A stretch of 64,000 nucleotides of DNA from the NCBI RefSeq assembly GCF_030435805.1, contig NC_081305.1, positions 54,160,001 to 54,224,000 of the forward strand, given 5' to 3'. This stretch comes from Mustela lutreola (taxonomy: Eukaryota > Chordata > Mammalia > Carnivora > Mustelidae). Below the pieces are notes generated by a model. That model was given only the letters and a program-made list of their open reading frames with translations. It was not told the origin of the DNA and made no database searches. The position numbers were made by a program, and so were the translations under genes. Every line of letters starts with the position of its first letter. Within the stretch, counting starts at the first letter, position 1. Positions 44,520-64,000 of the stretch are shown in pieces.

Positions 44520-45049
44520 GGAACGGCTTTCACCGCCGCGGCTCCGCGTGGCTTTCTGGGGGCCGTGAGGACACGGAGGACAGGAACGCACGCGGGAGCA
44601 ATGTGGATATGAAGAGGACGGGGGACTGGGACACAGGGACACCTGGGGGTTCAGGGAGGACATAAGCACATGAAGCTATAGGGAACAAGGAACATGGGGA
44701 CACGAGCTTGGGTGGAGTGGACAAGGCGCCTGGGCTCGGAGGGGGAAGGGGGCACAGGAGTGGTGGGGTCAGGAGAGCACATGGGTGCTCGGAAGGGATG
44801 TAGGGACATGGACGCGGAAAAACGGATATAGGGGGACGGAAGAGGCATGGTCCTGGGACCAGGAACAAGACAAGAAGAAGATGGGGAAACAGACACAAGA
44901 GGGCGCAGGGGATGCGAGCACAGCGACTTAAACAGGCGAGGAAACAGTGGGGAACTGGGGGAGGGATAAATGCGAGGGCGTTGGGAAAGGTTTGGGAGGC
45001 CTCCGGAGGAGCTGCGCTGCAGGAGCACCTCCCGACGCGCACGACCTTT

Positions 45050-45337
45050 CCCCTAGTTCCCGGCCACGCCCCCTTCACTAAGTCCCTTTCCCCTTCCCTC
45101 AGGTCCCGCCTCTTTCTCCGGACTCTATTCTCCATTGGTCCGGACCCTCTTGCCACACCTCCCTTCCCTCCGGGCCCCCGATTGGTCCTTTGTCAGGGCG
45201 GAGGCGGGCATCGTCGCGGTTGATTGGCCGGCGGCGCGGGGCGCACGCGCAAAGAGGGGAGCGGGAGAGGGGGCCGGGACGTCCGGCTCCAGAGGCCGAG
45301 TGAGCCTACTGACCCCGCAGGTGGGAGCCGCAGGAAG
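45050..45337 (+). promoter_or_regulatory. ETFB CpG-island promoter with three ATTGG (NF-Y type) boxes
   Basis: CpG-rich DNA with reversed CCAAT boxes (ATTGG) at 45134, 45181 and 45223, GC boxes such as GGGCGGAGGCGGG at about 45197, and no TATA. It ends at the ETFB start codon. This form is typical of housekeeping promoters. Confidence 0.75.
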
Positions 45338-56300
<10,963 letters not shown>

Positions 56301-56321
56301 GCCCCTTTCCTGAAACTCAGC

Positions 56322-56327
56322 AATAAA
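56322..56327 (+). promoter_or_regulatory. ETFB polyadenylation signal AATAAA
   Basis: AATAAA lies 22 bases past the ETFB stop, giving a very short 3' UTR as in human. Confidence 0.8.
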
Positions 56328-57099
56328 ACTATGATCCTCCCGATGACTGTCTCTGTTTAACTCATTCCCTGGAGACCTGATCTTTGGTTCAGTCAACAAA
56401 CATTTGCTTAAATCTCCTGCGTGCCAGGCCCTGTACTGGGTGATGTCGGTGACCCAGGTGAGTCAAATCCAGTCCCTGCAAAGCTCCATGCTGAAGAGGG
56501 CCGTGGCGGGGGGGCGGGTGGGGGGACGGACACCGACAGAGGCAGCTGCATGCTGTACGCTCTGGGCACAGGTGACATCATGCGCTTGGGAGACCTCCTG
56601 GGGCACCTGAGCTGGCATGTGGGGTAGAGAGCTTTCCCAGAGAGAGGGCATCGCTGCTGAGTCCTGAAGGACGCCTTTCCATGAGGTGGGGAGAAGGGCT
56701 TTCATCTACAGAGTGTTTGCCAGGGCTCCCAGGTGCCAGGCCCCTACTGAGACTCCGGGTACAAGAGGGAAGGAGGCTGGAAGCGCAGGGTCTGGTTGGG
56801 GAGACAGACAACAATGAAAACCTCATGTGGGGATGGAGAGCTGGGGCCCAGAGTCAAACTTGGGGATCTGAGAGCCTCGCTCGCAGTTACCGGCTGGGGG
56901 GTCTCGAGTGAGTGACGTCCCATGTCTGAGCTTCGGTTTCCCATCTGGCTGATCAGAATAGGAAGGGCCTAGTGCAGTGGTTAAAGGCTCTGCGTCTCGC
57001 TCTCGAGGCCCTAGCCAGGCCACTCCCTGGCTCTGGGAGGACTCTGGCAGGTTCCCACTCCCTGAGCCCCAATTCCCTCCTCCCTCGGGGCAGTACGTA

Positions 57100-57540
57100 A
57101 TAACACCAGTGTTCTGGTTGTCTGGCATGGCATAACGAACCACACCAAAACTCAGGGCTTAAGCCAGCAATCGTTTATTTTGCCCATAAATCTGAAATTT
57201 GGGCAGGGCTTGGACAGCTCACCTCCCCAGGCGGCCTCAGTTGGGGTCTCAAGTGGGGCCAGAGGATCCACATCCAAGATGACTCAGTTATGCAGCCTAC
57301 AAGCCGGCCGGGGTTGTTGGCTTGAGCTGGCTGTTGGCCAGAGGCCAGGACTCCTCTGGGACGATGGGGGTGGGGCGCTGTAGGAGCTTTGTCATGACAT
57401 GGTGGCTGGGTTCCAAGAGGGAGCGTTCCATCACACGTGAAGTGGAAAATGCCAGTCTGTGGGCCGAGATGTAGACCCTGGCATGGGGTCCCTTCTGCTG
57501 TGCTCTCTTGGCCTGGTAGTCAGAAACCAGCTGGATCCGA
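57100..57540. mobile_element. Old interspersed repeat, perhaps LTR-type (tentative)
   Basis: TTCTGGTTGTCTGGCATGGC, AATCGTTTATTTTGCCCATAA and AAGATGACTCAGTTATGC resemble a common mammalian repeat; the family was not assigned. Confidence 0.35.
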
Positions 57541-57799
57541 GGGGAGGGGACATAGACCCCTCCTTAAAGATGCAGGCATCTTTAAGCTATAAAACTTAGC
57601 CCATTAGTGCAGCCCCCCCCCGCCCCCCGAACCACACTTGACACAAGGAAGGTGCGCACTCTATGATTCCCATTGTCGTTACCATCAGTATGGTGAGAAC
57701 TCACTGATAAGCTCAGAGGACTGACTGTGAGCTGAGCAGAGGCCCTGAGCCCAGCCTGGAGTGGTCGGAGCTTTCTGAAGGGAGTGAGCATCTGATCGC

Positions 57800-57990
57800 C
57801 TTGAACCAAAGCCCAGCTCCACCCTCTGGCTGTGCAACCTTCTTCAGGTCCCTGGACCTCTCTGAGCCATAGTCCCCTGGCCTGTAAAATGAGGATAATG
57901 ATACCCCAGCTCATAGGGCATTTGGAAGTGTTCGGGCAGATAATGCCTGGGAAGCATGTCACATGGTTCTTGGCGCAGGAAAAGTGGTAA
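57800..57990 (+). mobile_element. MIR relic
   Basis: CTGGCTGTGCAACCTTCTTCA, CCTGTAAAATGAGGATAATGA and GCATGTCACATGGTTCTTGG, ending in (ATT)n, follow MIR. Confidence 0.75.
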
Positions 57991-58009
57991 TTATTATTAT
58001 TATTCTTAA

Positions 58010-59040
58010 TTAGGTGAGGCCGCTGGACAAGTTGGGGGGTGGCAGAGGAAGTGAACAGAGCAGTCCAGGCAAAGAAGAGACTGCCTGCAAACCTGGGAGG
58101 GGAGAGATGGGGCATAGGAATAGCTGGATGTTCAAAGAGTAAGAGGATAGATGGTGTGACCAGAGTGGGTAGGTCTGGGCCACTCTGGGTCTGGAAGGGA
58201 TCTTGGATGTTTCCTGAGGGCACAGGGGAGCCACGCACAGGAGGGGTGGGGTAGAAAGGGGTCAAGTGTGGATCAAGGGGTCAGGTGGTGGAGGCTGGAG
58301 GGAGGAGGCTGGGAGAGAGGATGGATCCGGCCAGTGGGATTGGAGAGGAAGGGACAGAGCAGAAGGGGAGAGGAGGGAAGAGGGCTCCCAGCCTCTGCAT
58401 AGATGTGGAACCACACTTGAGATGGAGAACCCAGGAAAGGGGTTGTGTTGGGGGAAGATGCTGAGTTCGGTGGAACACAGGGCATTTGAGGCCCTAGGGG
58501 GCAGGGAAATGCAACTCTGGGTCTTGGGAGAGGGTGGGAGACAGCCTGTGGAGACTTGTTCTGAGGGCAGCAGGGAGCTGTGGGAGGAGTTGGAGCAGAG
58601 TAGGAAGAGGGTTGGATGCAGGTATCTGAGGCTGCAGGCAGGCTAGAGTGGGCTCAGGTCCACAGTCTGGTGAGAGGAAACCTGAACTGAGGCCAAGGGC
58701 ATCAGATGGCGCTCTCTGAAGGGTCACCTCACCCTCCAAGAGGTCTTCCTGCTTCTGTTCCCCATGAGTTTGCTACCACGTTTCTGCTGGGAGACCCAGC
58801 TCTCCCTGTCTTCACGCAGGGGTGGGGAGTGCCTGGGTCAGATGGGGCCAGCTGATGAGGACCAGTGGGGCAGGGTGGCTGGCTCTGCCACTAGATTGAG
58901 GGTGGGGGATCCTGGCACGTCCCACTGGGTCTGGCTTCCTTCCCCGCCCAGGAAGCTACCAGTCCTGTCGGACTCGTCGACCAGGGAGGCACAGGTGCAG
59001 GCCCCGGAGTCTCGCTGCAGTGTCCTCACGGGTGCGGCCA
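58010..59040. other. VSIG10L upstream flank, no exon recognised
   Basis: G-rich unique-looking DNA from 58010 to about 58660, then less biased DNA to the VSIG10L start. No TATA box or CpG island is evident. Confidence 0.4.
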
Positions 59041-59045
59041 GCACC

Positions 59046-64000
<4,955 letters not shown>

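Overview
This is vertebrate nuclear DNA from a carnivoran, most likely a caniform and possibly a mustelid. The sign is about 32 copies of the tRNA-Lys-derived CAN SINE (SINEC), with the GCCTGGGTGGCTCAG head, a CT-rich body and an AAATAAATAAAATCTT tail, together with older MIR, L2, L1, MLT1 and hAT relics. Genes are intron-rich with GT/AG boundaries. Gene names rest on matching the translated exons to human proteins from memory; no database was searched.

Layout, all genes on the + strand: 1-7.9 kb is repeat-rich DNA with no gene. SIGLEC10 lies at 8,027-15,041 (11 coding exons, 728 codons). A gene-poor stretch follows at 15-28 kb, holding a GC-rich island with four CCAAT boxes at 25.2-25.8 kb that has no recognised gene. 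C19orf84 is at 28,382-29,613 (two coding exons). LIM2 is at 30,931-36,635, NKG7 at 40,572-41,326 and CLDND2 at 43,277-44,493; CLDND2 appears broken. ETFB is at 45,338-56,300 (six exons, 255 codons). VSIG10L starts at 59,046 and runs off the right edge inside its transmembrane exon. The order matches human chromosome 19q13.4 read in the opposite direction.

The genes do not form one pathway. SIGLEC10 is an inhibitory sialic-acid receptor of immune cells, NKG7 a cytotoxic-granule membrane protein, LIM2 a lens-fibre membrane protein, C19orf84 a germline piRNA-directed DNA-methylation factor, ETFB a mitochondrial electron carrier, and VSIG10L an epithelial Ig-superfamily membrane protein. LIM2, NKG7 and CLDND2 share four coding exons, all-phase-1 introns and a common motif, so they look like an old tandem array of claudin-fold genes.

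Most interesting points: three independent lesions in CLDND2; an in-frame 18-bp minisatellite that inserts a hexapeptide array into the SIGLEC10 cytoplasmic tail; a 30-bp CCAAT-bearing tandem array in ETFB intron 5; the orphan CCAAT-rich island upstream of C19orf84; a possible decayed fourth claudin-like exon between LIM2 and NKG7; and a sharp drop in CAN SINE density to the right of about 32.5 kb. I saw no sign of a wholly new biological system.
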